64,000 nt of DNA from Streptococcus sanguinis (GCF_003943735.1 NZ_RJMV01000003.1:104171-168170), one strand, 5' to 3'. Counted from the stretch's first letter, positions 35,464 to 44,416 are shown. Translations and numbers: made by a program. The notes: generated by a model from the sequence alone, not told the origin.

Positions 35464-35884
35464 ATTATTTTCATTTAAAACACTCTATCTGGTCTTGCTA
35501 ACCTTTGTCATTCTTCATTTGATTTTGTTAGCTTTTGGTCTATCCTTTACTCCAGTTTTGTGGAATAGCTGGTTTTTTATTCTTTGTTTGACCTTCTTTA
35601 TCCATCCTTGGATAGTCTTTTTTAGGATAAGAGATTTTCACTGGTATCACCTTATTTTTCAATTATTCAGTGGATTGGTGGCACTTTATCTTTGGTTTTC
35701 GGCATTCTTTGCTTTGTCAATCATCTCGGATCCAGCAATGCCCATCAATATAGACTATCATATACAAGATAATGAAATCATCATTGTCAGAGGTTTTGTG
35801 GTCCATAGTACCTATGAACATCATGAATTGATCAATCCCTTTGTCATGAAGTCAGAAGTGAAATATAACGAAGATATGTTTTAA
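35441..35884 (+). CDS. Membrane protein of unknown function
   Basis: A 147-residue protein with three or four hydrophobic segments (about 14-35, 42-60, 72-95) followed by an outward- or inward-facing soluble end of about 45 residues (YHIQDNEIIIVRGFVVHSTYEHHE). I choose ATG 35441, which follows AAAGAGGAAAAATC, over 35420, which lacks a binding site. It overlaps the preceding gene by 23 bases. It is the third member of the small-membrane-protein unit but not clearly a paralog of the other two. Confidence 0.65.
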   Translation: MTKENLSKLFSFKTLYLVLLTFVILHLILLAFGLSFTPVLWNSWFFILCLTFFIHPWIVFFRIRDFHWYHLIFQLFSGLVALYLWFSAFFALSIISDPAMPINIDYHIQDNEIIIVRGFVVHSTYEHHELINPFVMKSEVKYNEDMF

Positions 35885-35907
35885 TAACTTAGAAAGTGAG
35901 CAAATTT

Positions 35908-36375
35908 ATGTCACGTTCCCAAAAAACAATCCTAACAAACATCTGCCTTGTTGAAGATAAGGCGCGAGGTAAAGTCCTAATGCAGTATCGCTCTCCTGAG
36001 CGCTATCGCTGGTCTGGATATGCCTTTCCTGGTGGACATATTGAGAAGGGAGAGTCTCTCCATGATGCGGTTGTCCGTGAGATTTTAGAGGAAACGGGTT
36101 TGACTATTACTCATCCAAAACTGGTCGGAGTTAAGAACTGGCATACGGATGAAGGGGTTCGCTACATCGTCTTTTGCTACAAAGCAACTGAATTCTCTGG
36201 TCAGATTCACTCGACTGAAGAGGGAGAGGTTTCTTGGGTAGACAAGGACAGCCTGCCACAGCTGGACTTGGCCTACGATATGCTAGAACTTCTGCGTATG
36301 ATGGAAGATGAAGAATTATCCGAATATTACTATCACGAGCGCATCGAAGACGGTTGGCGCAAGAGTATGTACTAA
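35908..36375 (+). CDS. NUDIX hydrolase (8-oxo-dGTP diphosphatase-like)
   Basis: A 155-residue NUDIX protein. The Nudix box GGHIEKGESLHDAVVREILEETG (given from about 42 onward; first half GGHIEKGESL, second half REILEETG) matches G-x5-E-x7-REUxEExGU fully. The opening SQKTILTNICLVED and the region GVKNWHTDEGVRYIVFCYKA fit the streptococcal MutT-type nucleotide-cleaning group. Start ATG 35908; a GTG at 35896 would add four residues. A terminator follows immediately. Confidence 0.8.
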   Translation: MSRSQKTILTNICLVEDKARGKVLMQYRSPERYRWSGYAFPGGHIEKGESLHDAVVREILEETGLTITHPKLVGVKNWHTDEGVRYIVFCYKATEFSGQIHSTEEGEVSWVDKDSLPQLDLAYDMLELLRMMEDEELSEYYYHERIEDGWRKSMY

Positions 36376-36412
36376 AAAGACTGACTAGGTTGGGGCCTAA
36401 TCAGTCTTTTTC
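36375..36412 (+). terminator. Intrinsic terminator after NUDIX gene
   Basis: Stem AAAAGACTGA (36375-36384) with TCAGTCTTTT (36401-36410), continued inward by TAGG/CCTA; T-rich end. It lies between the NUDIX gene and the convergent niaR. Confidence 0.8.
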
Positions 36413-36423
36413 TTTCTTGCTAT

Positions 36424-36936
36424 TCATTCATGTAAAAATCCTAGGTCTCTCAAGGCAGATTCTACATAGTCCAAATCCTGCTGGGAGTCGGCTTGTACTA
36501 GGTGATAGTGGACTCCATCTGTCAGTTCAGATAAGGGGCGAAAGGCACAGGATGCGACCTGTTGGAGAAAATGCTGGACATCTCGGCGGCAGGTCAGCTT
36601 TAGGTAAGTCTGGATTTCACCGTAAACTGGATGCTCAATCAAAATAGTCTGTACGCGGCCGCCATTATCCACGATAGCCAGCAGCTCGGCCTCCATATCC
36701 TCAGCCCCATGCTGAACCTTGAAGAGCTGATGGACAGCAGCATTTTCTTGGCGGTCTTTATAAAGATAGCCACGATTGGTTGAGAGGATGGGGGCACCAT
36801 CAGCCCGCAAGAGGGCAATATCTTGCACGATAATCTGTCTGGTCACATGGAAATGCTCCGCCAGTGACTGGCCATTGAGGGCAGCAGATGATGTTTTCAA
36901 AAGGTCTAATAGTTCTTCTCGTCTTTGCTTGGTCAT
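36424..36936 (-). CDS. niaR: Niacin-responsive repressor NiaR
   Basis: A 170-residue regulator with an N-terminal HTH_11 domain (RREELLDLLKTSSAALNGQ then LAEHFHVTRQIIVQDIALLR) and a C-terminal 3H domain, whose three conserved histidines appear in EHPVYGEIQ, DVQHFLQQ and DGVHYHLVQ. It binds nicotinic acid and represses niacin uptake or NAD salvage genes. It lies 38 bases downstream of niaX in the same operon, and a NiaR-type box overlaps the shared promoter, so it is autoregulated. Start taken at ATG 36936, where the HTH begins; a TTG at 36954 is the alternative. Confidence 0.88.
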   Translation of the reverse strand: MTKQRREELLDLLKTSSAALNGQSLAEHFHVTRQIIVQDIALLRADGAPILSTNRGYLYKDRQENAAVHQLFKVQHGAEDMEAELLAIVDNGGRVQTILIEHPVYGEIQTYLKLTCRRDVQHFLQQVASCAFRPLSELTDGVHYHLVQADSQQDLDYVESALRDLGFLHE

Positions 36937-36974
36937 AGCTTCATTGTAAACCAAAAGTCAGGAATCTTCAAGCT

Positions 36975-37499
36975 CTAGCGAATCTTTTTCAGCGCTTTAT
37001 AGATGAACTTAGCAATGACAAAGTCGACCATGCTATGAATGACCGTACCAAGTCCAACCAGACCAAATAAGATATAGAAAGCATTAGCAGGATAGGCAGA
37101 CGTTGTGTAAAAGAGGATGCAGACGGCCACTTCGCCAAAGGCATGAATCAAGGCCAGTAGGAAATTGAATACCCATGTCTTCTTCTGGCTGTCCAGTGTG
37201 TCCGGGTGCTTTTGCAGATAAAGAGCGCCGATGCTAGCAAAGAGCAAGTGGGACAGGGCCCTGAGCGTGATGATGAAAGGAAGTCCGGACATTCCAAACC
37301 CAATAGTAGAACCAATCACGACAATCACCGTCATGAGAGGGGAGATAAACATAGCCAAAAAGATAGCGACATGACTGGCTAAGGTGAAGGAAGCGGGCGG
37401 AATGACAATTTTAATTGGCATAACCAGCGGGATAACAATAGCTAGTGCAGTCAAAAAAGCGGTCAGTGTCATAAACTGATTTTTAGATCTTGGTTTCAT
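36975..37499 (-). CDS. niaX: Niacin ECF transporter S component NiaX
   Basis: A 174-residue membrane protein with about six hydrophobic segments, the size and layout of ECF S components that capture a vitamin and dock on the shared EcfAA'T module. The opening FMTLTAFLTALAIVIPLVMP and the middle SPLMTVIVVIGSTIGFGMSG fit the NiaX group. Substrate assignment rests on the adjoining niaR gene and the NiaR-type operator. The start follows AAAAGGAGTCGCT. The EcfA/T genes are not in the window. Confidence 0.88.
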   Translation of the reverse strand: MKPRSKNQFMTLTAFLTALAIVIPLVMPIKIVIPPASFTLASHVAIFLAMFISPLMTVIVVIGSTIGFGMSGLPFIITLRALSHLLFASIGALYLQKHPDTLDSQKKTWVFNFLLALIHAFGEVAVCILFYTTSAYPANAFYILFGLVGLGTVIHSMVDFVIAKFIYKALKKIR

Positions 37500-37509
37500 A
37501 GCGACTCCT

Positions 37510-37532
37510 TTTTATCTGTATATACATTAGTA
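37510..37532 (-). promoter_or_regulatory. NiaR operator
   Basis: A 23-base element read on the minus strand, centred on TGTATATACA. It agrees at 21 of 23 positions with the pneumococcal NiaR operator consensus as I remember it. It begins where the -10 box ends and covers the expected transcription start, the right place for repression. Confidence 0.65.
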
Positions 37533-37560
37533 TAGTACACTGTTTTTGCAGAAAGGTCAA
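37532..37560 (-). promoter_or_regulatory. niaX-niaR promoter
   Basis: On the minus strand: TTGACC (37555-37560), 17-base spacer, TACTAT (37532-37537). The NiaR-type box follows directly. Confidence 0.7.
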
Positions 37561-37773
37561 GACCTGTAGGAAATCCTAAAAGAGATTTGTCAAAAACCTT
37601 AAAATAGCTTATACTAGAAAGGTGTGGAAATAGGAGTAAACTAGATTTTTAGGATTTAGTTGACCTTCACATCGATTAGTGTTCTGCTGGACTTGAAAAA
37701 TGAAAGAAGAGCTTAATCATATATAGAAGGCTGGTATGGAAATTTAGCAGCCTTGACTAGAAATGGAGAAAAA

Positions 37774-38112
37774 ATGAACAACTTACCAAACTGCCCCAAA
37801 TGTAATTCAGAGTATGTCTACGAAGATGGAACGCTCTTGGTCTGCCCAGAGTGCGCCTATGAGTGGAATCCAGCTGAGGTTCAAGAAGCAGAAGAAGGAC
37901 CAGTAGCGATCGATGCTAATGGCAATAAGCTGACTGATGGCGACACAGTTACCTTGATTAAGGACCTGAAGGTCAAAGGAGCACCTAAGGATCTCAAGCA
38001 GGGAACGCGCGTGAAAAATATCCGCATCGTAGAAGGCGACCATAATATCGACTGTAAGATTGACGGCTTCGGTGCGATGAAGCTCAAGTCAGAGTTTGTT
38101 AAGAAAATTTGA
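37774..38112 (+). CDS. phnA: PhnA/YjdM zinc-ribbon protein
   Basis: A 112-residue protein with an N-terminal zinc ribbon (CPKC at about 7-10, CPEC at about 24-27) and a C-terminal SH3-like PhnA domain ([29 protein letters not shown]). Named for a phosphonate operon in Escherichia coli, but the family is not a phosphonate enzyme and its role is unclear. The start is ATG 37774 after GGAGAAAAA. The next gene begins 7 bases after the stop, so the two probably form an operon. Confidence 0.88.
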   Translation: MNNLPNCPKCNSEYVYEDGTLLVCPECAYEWNPAEVQEAEEGPVAIDANGNKLTDGDTVTLIKDLKVKGAPKDLKQGTRVKNIRIVEGDHNIDCKIDGFGAMKLKSEFVKKI

Positions 38113-38119
38113 GGTCTCT

Positions 38120-38752
38120 ATGAATCGTCGTTTTATCTTAATTTATCGAATTATTCTTTTTATCCTGGCCTTTTTGGGTGTTTATCTGGAAATCACTAAG
38201 TATGGCGTGGGCATGCTCATGTACTATACGGTTTTGTCCAATCTCTTGGTCCTGCTCTTTACGGGCTATCTGGTCTATCTGATGATGAGACCTGGCGATG
38301 CTTGGAAGGCTCCGAAAATCTTGCGAATCAAGGGCGGGGTGACCATGTCCATCATGATTACTTGTGTCGTTTATCACCTCTTGCTAGCACCGATTGCGAC
38401 AGATTTTTACCGTCTAGAGAATTTTCTATGTCATTATATAGTACCCTTGGCTTTTCTTCTGGATACAGTAATCTTTGACAAATCGCGCCAGTACCGCTGG
38501 TTTGATCCGATTTCTTGGACAAGTGTGCCTTTGGTCTACATGGCCTTTGCTCTCTTTAATGGTTTCTTTCTGAAAATAGATATTCCAAGGTCCAAGGACA
38601 ATCCATTTCCTTACTTTTTCCTCAATGTCTTTAAGAAAGGCTGGCCCTATGTCATCCAGATGTGTCTGATTATCTTTGCAGCCTACTTAATCTTTGGCTT
38701 TGTCTTTTACGGGATAAAGTCCATCTCTTTCTCAAAGAAGAAGACTTCTTAG
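38120..38752 (+). CDS. Pr6Pr-type six-helix membrane protein
   Basis: A 210-residue protein with six hydrophobic segments. The features YTVLSNLLVLLFTGY, TCVVYHLLLAP and LENFLCHYIVPLAFLLD resemble the Pr6Pr family (six-helix proteins with conserved polar residues in the membrane, FAR-17a/AIG1-like), with conserved His in helix 3-4. No established function in bacteria. I start at ATG 38120 (GAGG 6 bases upstream). A terminator follows. Confidence 0.75.
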   Translation: MNRRFILIYRIILFILAFLGVYLEITKYGVGMLMYYTVLSNLLVLLFTGYLVYLMMRPGDAWKAPKILRIKGGVTMSIMITCVVYHLLLAPIATDFYRLENFLCHYIVPLAFLLDTVIFDKSRQYRWFDPISWTSVPLVYMAFALFNGFFLKIDIPRSKDNPFPYFFLNVFKKGWPYVIQMCLIIFAAYLIFGFVFYGIKSISFSKKKTS

Positions 38753-38772
38753 AGACTTGTACTTGTAGATGA

Positions 38773-38796
38773 AAAACAGATTTTATCTGTTTTTTT
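38773..38796 (+). terminator. Intrinsic terminator
   Basis: Stem AAAACAGAT (38773-38781) with ATCTGTTTT (38785-38793), 3-base loop, running into seven T. Confidence 0.75.
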
Positions 38797-38815
38797 ATTT
38801 TGCTTCGATTTTTTC

Positions 38816-38844
38816 TTGCTAATATCAGATTTGTGTGATATAGT
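38816..38844 (+). promoter_or_regulatory. Promoter of the slr-like gene
   Basis: TTGCTA (38816-38821), 17-base spacer, TATAGT (38839-38844). The first AdcR-type box starts on the last base of the -10. Confidence 0.6.
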
Positions 38845-38870
38845 TAACTAGTTAATGATTAACCAGTTAA
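38844..38870. promoter_or_regulatory. Two tandem AdcR boxes
   Basis: TTAACTAGTTAA (38844-38855) and TTAACCAGTTAA (38859-38870), both matching the AdcR zinc-repressor consensus TTAACNRGTTAA, with a 3-base gap. They cover the transcription start and end 17 bases before the gene, so zinc-loaded AdcR would block transcription. Confidence 0.85.
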
Positions 38871-38887
38871 ACAAAAAGGAGGAAGAA

Positions 38888-41371
38888 ATGAAGCACAATC
38901 AAAAACTATTAGGTTTAGCAGGAATCATCTTAGCTTGTAACCTTTGCTTGGTGGCTTGTCAGTCTCAGCCGTCTCAACAGGAAAAAAGTAAGGATAAGGT
39001 TAAGACCAAGCAAGAAGTGAAGAAGAAAAGTAAGGCGACCAAAAAAGGACAAGTTCCTGGTGTTGATAAGCCGACGGATGATGGTTTTCTCTTCAAAAGC
39101 GAGTCTCAAATTAAAGCTAGAACTAGTGAAGGTTTGATTTTAGAGCATGATGGCCATACGCACTTTATTTTTTATTCTGATCTAAAGAATAGCAAGTGGG
39201 CCTATCTGATACCAAAAGATGGGCAAGTGCCTGCAGGCTCGCCTCAGCTGGCAAATCAAATGAGCATTGCTGATGATGGCTATGTTTTTAATCCTAGAGA
39301 CATTGTGTCGGAAGACCAATACGGCTATGTTGTGCGTCACGGGGATCATTTTCATTATATTTTGAAGCAGTCAGTGGGTAATCTTGCACAAGCACCGAGT
39401 TATCGTCCAACGCCGTCTAGCAATACTACTGCACCTGTTTATCAGTCAACGCTTAGGCCGTCTGTTCCCCAGCAGCAAGGGACAACTAAACGTCAGTTTG
39501 CTGGGATTGATTATCCTACCAGCGATGGATTCTTATTTAGAGGTACAGGGGTAACAGGCAAACTTGCTACAGGCTTGCTGGCAGATCATAACGGTCATAC
39601 TCATTTCATCCCCTATGAGCAGTTGATTGCTTCGCCTTGGGAGTCATTGATTCCAGCAGAATACAAGAAAGCTGCTGAGGATGCCTACTATGGCCGACAA
39701 GGGCAAGCACAGCCTTCACCAGAACCGTCGCCAGAACCAGCTCCTACACCTAAGCCTGCGCCAAGTTCATTAGATGAGGAAGAAGAAATTGCTAAGAAAA
39801 AGGCCTATTTGGCTCAGCAATTAGGAATTGATGAAAGTCTGATTCAGGTGAGCGATACAGATAAAGGAAAGGTATTTATCTATCCACATGGTGATCATAG
39901 CCATTCGACTTTGGTCAGTGAGATTGATCCGAGCAAGCCTTTTGACCCTCATGGAAATCCGCATGCTCATGACGCAGTTGGTATGGCAACCTTGAAAGCT
40001 CTAGGATTTGATAATGAAATCATTGAAGATATTTTACATGCTACGGCAGATACCCCATTCCCATCAGATGAGACGGATACGGAAAAGATGAAAGCCTGGC
40101 TGGCAACTGTGAAGTATCTAAATATCGGCCAGCGCAAAGATCCGCTGGAAAGAAAAGGCTTGGAACTGATGCCAAATATTGAAGTTCTGGGGATTGGCTT
40201 TACTCCGATAAAGGACATCAGACCAGTGCTGCAATTTAAGCATTTAAAACAGCTGTGGATGACAAAGACAGGCGTTACCAACTATGATTTCTTAAAAGAA
40301 ATTCCGACCTTGGAAGGCTTGGACATTTCCCAGAATGGTATCACCGATTTATCTTTCTTGAAGCGTTATCCGAACCTCAAAACAGTGGCAGCAGCGGGAA
40401 ATGACCTTACCGATATCTCACCTTTGGCGAAGCTGAAAAATCTGGAGTCATTGAACCTTGACTACAACAATATCTCAGATATTTCTGCTTTGACCAAGCT
40501 TTCAAAATTAAAAGCGGTAAGTTTAGAGCACAATCAGCTGCACGATGTTTCTGCTCTGAGCCAAAAAGAAGATTTAACAAGGCTTTTCTTATCCAATAAT
40601 CCAAACTTAAATCTCAATACCCTCAAAGCTTCCAAACTTGAAGAATTAACAGCTGACAATTCCAATGTTGAGAGCTTGAACTTCCTGAAGTCGAATCCAA
40701 ATCTGACAACTCTAAGTCTAAATGGCAATCGTCTGACTTCGCTGGCAGGAGTTGAAGCTGCTAAGAATTTAGTAACTTTGTCCGCAGGTCAAAACAAGAT
40801 TACATCTTTGAACATTCCAGCCGCTCATTCTTCCTTGAAGAATTTAAACTTGGCTGAAAATGAGCTAAAAAACTTGGAAGGAATTAATCAGTTTAGGGCT
40901 TTAGACAATCTGGCTGTCAACAAGAATAAAATCACAACCTTAGCGCTGCAGGAACCAAATAAGACTGTGACTTATATCAATGTCAGCGACAATCATATCC
41001 CTAAAGCAGAACTTGAATTAAATGAAAATAAAATTCCGAAAGCTTTGGCGCAGCATTTCCCAGATGTTCAGGGTGGCAGCATTGACAATAATAAGCCTGC
41101 TGATGAAAAGGACGAAAAGAAGGTAGTACCTAAGGAAAGTGAGCCTAATAAGGCAGATGTACAAGGGAAACCAGCCTCAGCTGAAGCAAGCAACCAAGGT
41201 GCTTCCAATGATAGCGAGCATCCAGCTGGATCTGCTGAAGCAGAGTTAAACAATCAAGATGAGAATCTAGAAAACTCTTCTAAGCCATCACCAGAAGAAG
41301 TGCCAACTGCTAAAAATTCTGAATTAAAAGACGAGCCAGCTCAAGCAGAAAAAAATACAATTTTTTCTTGA
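38888..41371 (+). CDS. slr: Slr-like leucine-rich-repeat, histidine-triad lipoprotein
   Basis: An 827-residue surface lipoprotein. Lipobox LVAC (Cys at about 24). Four histidine triads HxxHxH in the first half: HDGHTH (about 86), HGDHFH (about 150), HNGHTH (about 234) and HGDHSH (about 334). An internalin-type leucine-rich-repeat domain runs from about 430 to 710 (units such as LKNLESLNLDYNNISDIS), and the tail is acidic, low-complexity and Pro/Glu-rich. This layout matches Slr/Blr of pyogenic streptococci, which bind collagen or host surfaces. Histidine triads bind zinc. Start ATG 38888 after AAAGGAGGAAGAA. It is under AdcR-type boxes and lacks a terminator before the pyr operon. Confidence 0.87.
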   Translation: MKHNQKLLGLAGIILACNLCLVACQSQPSQQEKSKDKVKTKQEVKKKSKATKKGQVPGVDKPTDDGFLFKSESQIKARTSEGLILEHDGHTHFIFYSDLKNSKWAYLIPKDGQVPAGSPQLANQMSIADDGYVFNPRDIVSEDQYGYVVRHGDHFHYILKQSVGNLAQAPSYRPTPSSNTTAPVYQSTLRPSVPQQQGTTKRQFAGIDYPTSDGFLFRGTGVTGKLATGLLADHNGHTHFIPYEQLIASPWESLIPAEYKKAAEDAYYGRQGQAQPSPEPSPEPAPTPKPAPSSLDEEEEIAKKKAYLAQQLGIDESLIQVSDTDKGKVFIYPHGDHSHSTLVSEIDPSKPFDPHGNPHAHDAVGMATLKALGFDNEIIEDILHATADTPFPSDETDTEKMKAWLATVKYLNIGQRKDPLERKGLELMPNIEVLGIGFTPIKDIRPVLQFKHLKQLWMTKTGVTNYDFLKEIPTLEGLDISQNGITDLSFLKRYPNLKTVAAAGNDLTDISPLAKLKNLESLNLDYNNISDISALTKLSKLKAVSLEHNQLHDVSALSQKEDLTRLFLSNNPNLNLNTLKASKLEELTADNSNVESLNFLKSNPNLTTLSLNGNRLTSLAGVEAAKNLVTLSAGQNKITSLNIPAAHSSLKNLNLAENELKNLEGINQFRALDNLAVNKNKITTLALQEPNKTVTYINVSDNHIPKAELELNENKIPKALAQHFPDVQGGSIDNNKPADEKDEKKVVPKESEPNKADVQGKPASAEASNQGASNDSEHPAGSAEAELNNQDENLENSSKPSPEEVPTAKNSELKDEPAQAEKNTIFS

Positions 41372-41396
41372 AATAGTTTTGAATTTGTGATATAGT
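41368..41396 (+). promoter_or_regulatory. pyr operon promoter
   Basis: TTGAAA (41368-41373), 17-base spacer, TATAGT (41391-41396). The -35 box overlaps the stop codon of the slr-like gene (41369-41371). Confidence 0.65.
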
Positions 41397-41422
41397 ATAA
41401 AAAATTAAATAATCCTTTAATT

Positions 41423-41542
41423 CTATCCAGAGAGATAGACAAGGAGCAAGTAAAAAGATGGGTGGGGTGTAAGCAAGTGCGTCTTGTTTTAGCTTGCCTG
41501 ACTAGATTTTTCTGAAGTCTCCTTGTAGTAAGGAGACTTTTT
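41423..41542 (+). promoter_or_regulatory. PyrR-dependent attenuator
   Basis: The pyr leader contains the PyrR RNA-binding hairpin CTATCCAGAGAGATAG (41423-41438; conserved UCC-AGAGAG loop). It also has an intrinsic terminator AAGTCTCCTT/AAGGAGACTT (41515-41524 with 41530-41539, then TTTTT), and an antiterminator in which ACAAGGAG (41439-41446) pairs perfectly with CTCCTTGT (41519-41526), excluding the terminator. PyrR bound with UMP stabilises the first hairpin and favours termination. Confidence 0.85.
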
Positions 41543-41561
41543 CTTGTTTGAGGAGGAAAGA

Positions 41562-42080
41562 ATGAAAACAAAAGAAGTTGTCGATGACATCACCATGAAT
41601 CGCGCGATTACGCGGATTACCTATGAAATCATCGAGCGTAACAAGGACTTAAACCAAGTGGTCTTGGCTGGGATTAAGACCCGTGGGGTTCACTTGGCTC
41701 ACCGGATTCAAAAGCGATTGGCCCAGTTGGAGAATATTGATATTCCAGTAGCAGAAGTAGATACCAAGCCTTTTCGAGATGATATAAAGGTTGAGGAAGA
41801 TACGACAGTGATTCCAGTGGATATTACCGACCGTCAGGTAATTTTGATCGACGATGTCCTCTACACAGGACGGACCATCCGAGCGGCTATCGACAATCTG
41901 GTCAGTCATGGACGGCCTTCTCGCGTTGGTCTGGCTGTCTTGGTAGACCGTGGTCACCGCGAGCTGCCTATACGGGCAGACTATGTCGGCAAGAACATTC
42001 CGACTAGCCAAACTGAGGAGATTATCGTTGAGATGACTGAAACTGACGGTCAAGATCGCGTTTTGATTATGGGGGAGTAA
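41562..42080 (+). CDS. pyrR: PyrR regulator / uracil phosphoribosyltransferase
   Basis: A 172-residue bifunctional protein that binds the pyr leader RNA and has uracil phosphoribosyltransferase activity. The PRPP-binding motif [19 protein letters not shown] (about 96-114) and the basic surface [13 protein letters not shown] are typical. Start ATG 41562 after GAGGAGGAAAGA, the natural family N-terminus (MKTKEVVDD). It is the first gene of the operon it controls. Confidence 0.95.
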   Translation: MKTKEVVDDITMNRAITRITYEIIERNKDLNQVVLAGIKTRGVHLAHRIQKRLAQLENIDIPVAEVDTKPFRDDIKVEEDTTVIPVDITDRQVILIDDVLYTGRTIRAAIDNLVSHGRPSRVGLAVLVDRGHRELPIRADYVGKNIPTSQTEEIIVEMTETDGQDRVLIMGE

Positions 42081-42088
42081 TAAGCTAA

Positions 42089-43372
42089 ATGAGTCAAGAT
42101 GTTAAGTATGATGTGCATGATATGCCAAAGCCTGGTCTGCTTTTAGGACTATCCTTTCAGCACTTGTTCGCCATGTTTGGAGCGACAGTCTTGGTACCGA
42201 TTCTGGTGGGAATTGACCCAGCGGTAGCCCTCTTTTCCAGCGGTCTGGGAACACTTGCCCATCTGACTGTTACCAAGTATAAGATTCCTGCCTACATGGG
42301 ATCCAGCTTTGCTTATATCGCAGCCATGCAGATGCTGATGAAGACAGATGGTATCGGAGCGGTTGCACAGGGAGCCATCACCGGTGGTTTGGTTTATTTC
42401 ATTGTAGCACTGATTGTCAAGTTTGCCGGCAATGCTTGGATTGACAAGGTGCTGCCGCCAGTAGTGGTAGGGCCTATCATCATGGTTATCGGTCTTAGCT
42501 TGGCTGGAACAGCTGTTAGCGATGTGATGAACAAGACTGCAGCTAATGGCGAAAAGGTTTATGATTTGACCTACTTCATTATCGGCATGGTTACTCTCTT
42601 GGCAGTTATCCTCTTTAATATCTATGGTAAGAAGATCGTGGGAATTATCCCAGTCTTGCTAGGTTTGATAGTCGGCTACATCTTTAGCTTGATTCTAGGT
42701 GCTGTGACTGGGCAGGAAATCGTCTCTTTTGCCAAGGTTGGGCAAGCTTCTTGGTTCCACCTTCCGCCCATGAGTCTGCCTTTCTTGGACTACGATGTGA
42801 AATTTTACCCAAGTGCGATTTTAACTATGGCGCCTATCGCCTTTGTAACCATGACAGAACACTTCGGACATGTTATGGTGCTGAATAGTTTGACAGGCAA
42901 GGACTTCTTCAAGGATCCAGGACTGGACAAGACCTTGACTGGTGATGGTCTGGCTCAAATTATTGCAGGGCTTTTCGGAGCACCGCCAGTGACTAGCTAC
43001 GGAGAGAATATCGGAGTCATGGCGCTCAATAAAATCTACAGCGTCTATGTCATTGCGGGTGCAGCAGTGCTAGCCATTGTCATGAGCTTTGTGGGCAAGG
43101 TCTCAGCCCTGCTCCAATCCATCCCGAGTCCTGTGCTGGGTGGTATTTCCATCGCCCTCTTTGGGGTAATTGCTTCGAGCGGTCTCAAGATTCTGATTGA
43201 GGCACAGACTAACTTTGACAATAAAAAGAACCTCTTGATTGCCAGTGTCATCTTGGTATCTGGTATCGGTGGTCTGACCTTGCAGCTGTCGGGTCTGCAA
43301 ATCTCAGGAGTTGCCTTGTCAACTATTCTGGGAATTGTCCTCTATCTTGTCCTGCCTGAGCCCAAGGATTGA
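42089..43372 (+). CDS. pyrP: Uracil permease
   Basis: A 427-residue nucleobase:cation symporter-2 protein with about 14 membrane segments. Opening KPGLLLGLSFQHLFAMFGATVLVPIL, the NAT-family motif region AGLFGAPPVTSYGENIGVMAL (about 292-312) and conserved TEHFGH support the UraA/PyrP subgroup, which imports uracil by proton symport. It lies 8 bases after pyrR. No second PyrR attenuator is seen before or after it. Confidence 0.92.
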   Translation: MSQDVKYDVHDMPKPGLLLGLSFQHLFAMFGATVLVPILVGIDPAVALFSSGLGTLAHLTVTKYKIPAYMGSSFAYIAAMQMLMKTDGIGAVAQGAITGGLVYFIVALIVKFAGNAWIDKVLPPVVVGPIIMVIGLSLAGTAVSDVMNKTAANGEKVYDLTYFIIGMVTLLAVILFNIYGKKIVGIIPVLLGLIVGYIFSLILGAVTGQEIVSFAKVGQASWFHLPPMSLPFLDYDVKFYPSAILTMAPIAFVTMTEHFGHVMVLNSLTGKDFFKDPGLDKTLTGDGLAQIIAGLFGAPPVTSYGENIGVMALNKIYSVYVIAGAAVLAIVMSFVGKVSALLQSIPSPVLGGISIALFGVIASSGLKILIEAQTNFDNKKNLLIASVILVSGIGGLTLQLSGLQISGVALSTILGIVLYLVLPEPKD

Positions 43373-43482
43373 GCTAGGCGCTAAATCATTAACTTTCGTT
43401 CAAAAATAGCTTGCTCTCAGAGCGACTTTACTTGCAGCACTCTGGGAAGCCCTCATTCTTTCATATAAAGGAGAACTACATC

Positions 43483-44400
43483 ATGTCATCCAATCAAATC
43501 GCTCTTAAGAACCTTGTTTCTATGGAAACTCTGTCAAATGAAGAAGTTATGGCCTTGATTAAACGCGGAATCGAATTTAAAAATGGCGCTAAAGTCCATT
43601 ATGATGAGCAGCATATCGTGTCTAACCTTTTCTTTGAGTCATCTACACGGACCCACAAGGCCTTTGAAGTAGCAGAGTTGAAGTTAGGCTGCGATCTTCT
43701 GGACTTTGATGTCAAGACCAGCTCGGTCAACAAAGGAGAAACCTTGTATGACACCATCTTGACCATGTCTGCCCTAGGCGTTGATGTCTGTGTCATTCGC
43801 CACCCAGAAGTAGATTATTACAAAGAGCTAGTGGAAAGTCCAACAATTACGACTTCCATTGTTAACGGAGGAGACGGTTCTGGTCAGCATCCTAGCCAAA
43901 GCTTGCTGGATTTGATGACTATTTATCAAGAGTTTGGTCGCTTCGAAGGCCTCAAGGTTGCGATTGCTGGTGACTTGGACCATTCGCGTGTGGCCAAGTC
44001 AAATATGCAAATTCTCAAGCGCTTGGGTGCAGAGCTCTACTTTGCTGGTCCTGAAGAATGGCGGAGCCAAGAGTTTGCGGACTATGGTAAGTTTGTCACC
44101 ATTGATGAGGTGATTGATCAAGTGGATGTCATGATGTTCCTGCGCGTGCAGCATGAGCGCCATGACTACGAGTCCATCTTTTCTAAAGAAAATTACCACA
44201 GACTGCATGGGCTGACTCAAGAGCGTTATGACCGCATGAAAGATACAGCAATTCTGATGCATCCGGCTCCAGTTAACCGCGATGTAGAAATTGCGGATCA
44301 TCTGGTCGAAGCACCAAAATCACGAATCGTTGAACAAATGACCAACGGCGTCTTTGTTAGAATGGCTATTATCGAAGCAGTTCTGAAAGGTCGTCAATAA
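43483..44400 (+). CDS. pyrB: Aspartate carbamoyltransferase, catalytic chain
   Basis: A 305-residue enzyme that joins carbamoyl phosphate and aspartate to N-carbamoyl-aspartate, the committed pyrimidine step. The carbamoyl-phosphate loop [13 protein letters not shown] (about 48-60), HPSQSLLD (about 133-140) and the aspartate-site segment [11 protein letters not shown] are intact. No regulatory chain is encoded, as usual in Firmicutes. Start ATG 43483 after AAAGGAGAACTACATC; an ATG at 43411 lacks a binding site. The 110 bases after pyrP contain no visible attenuator. Confidence 0.95.
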   Translation: MSSNQIALKNLVSMETLSNEEVMALIKRGIEFKNGAKVHYDEQHIVSNLFFESSTRTHKAFEVAELKLGCDLLDFDVKTSSVNKGETLYDTILTMSALGVDVCVIRHPEVDYYKELVESPTITTSIVNGGDGSGQHPSQSLLDLMTIYQEFGRFEGLKVAIAGDLDHSRVAKSNMQILKRLGAELYFAGPEEWRSQEFADYGKFVTIDEVIDQVDVMMFLRVQHERHDYESIFSKENYHRLHGLTQERYDRMKDTAILMHPAPVNRDVEIADHLVEAPKSRIVEQMTNGVFVRMAIIEAVLKGRQ

Positions 44401-44416
44401 TCTCGGACAGTAGGCC

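Noticed and set aside
38888..41371. Repeated His-Asp-His strings as a DNA repeat array
   Set aside because: The repeats are protein motifs (histidine triads) spaced irregularly with diverged DNA; not a CRISPR or tandem repeat.
43373..43482. Possible second PyrR attenuator between pyrP and pyrB
   Set aside because: No UCC-AGAGAG loop and no terminator hairpin with T run; only a 5-bp GCTCT-C-AGAGC inverted repeat.
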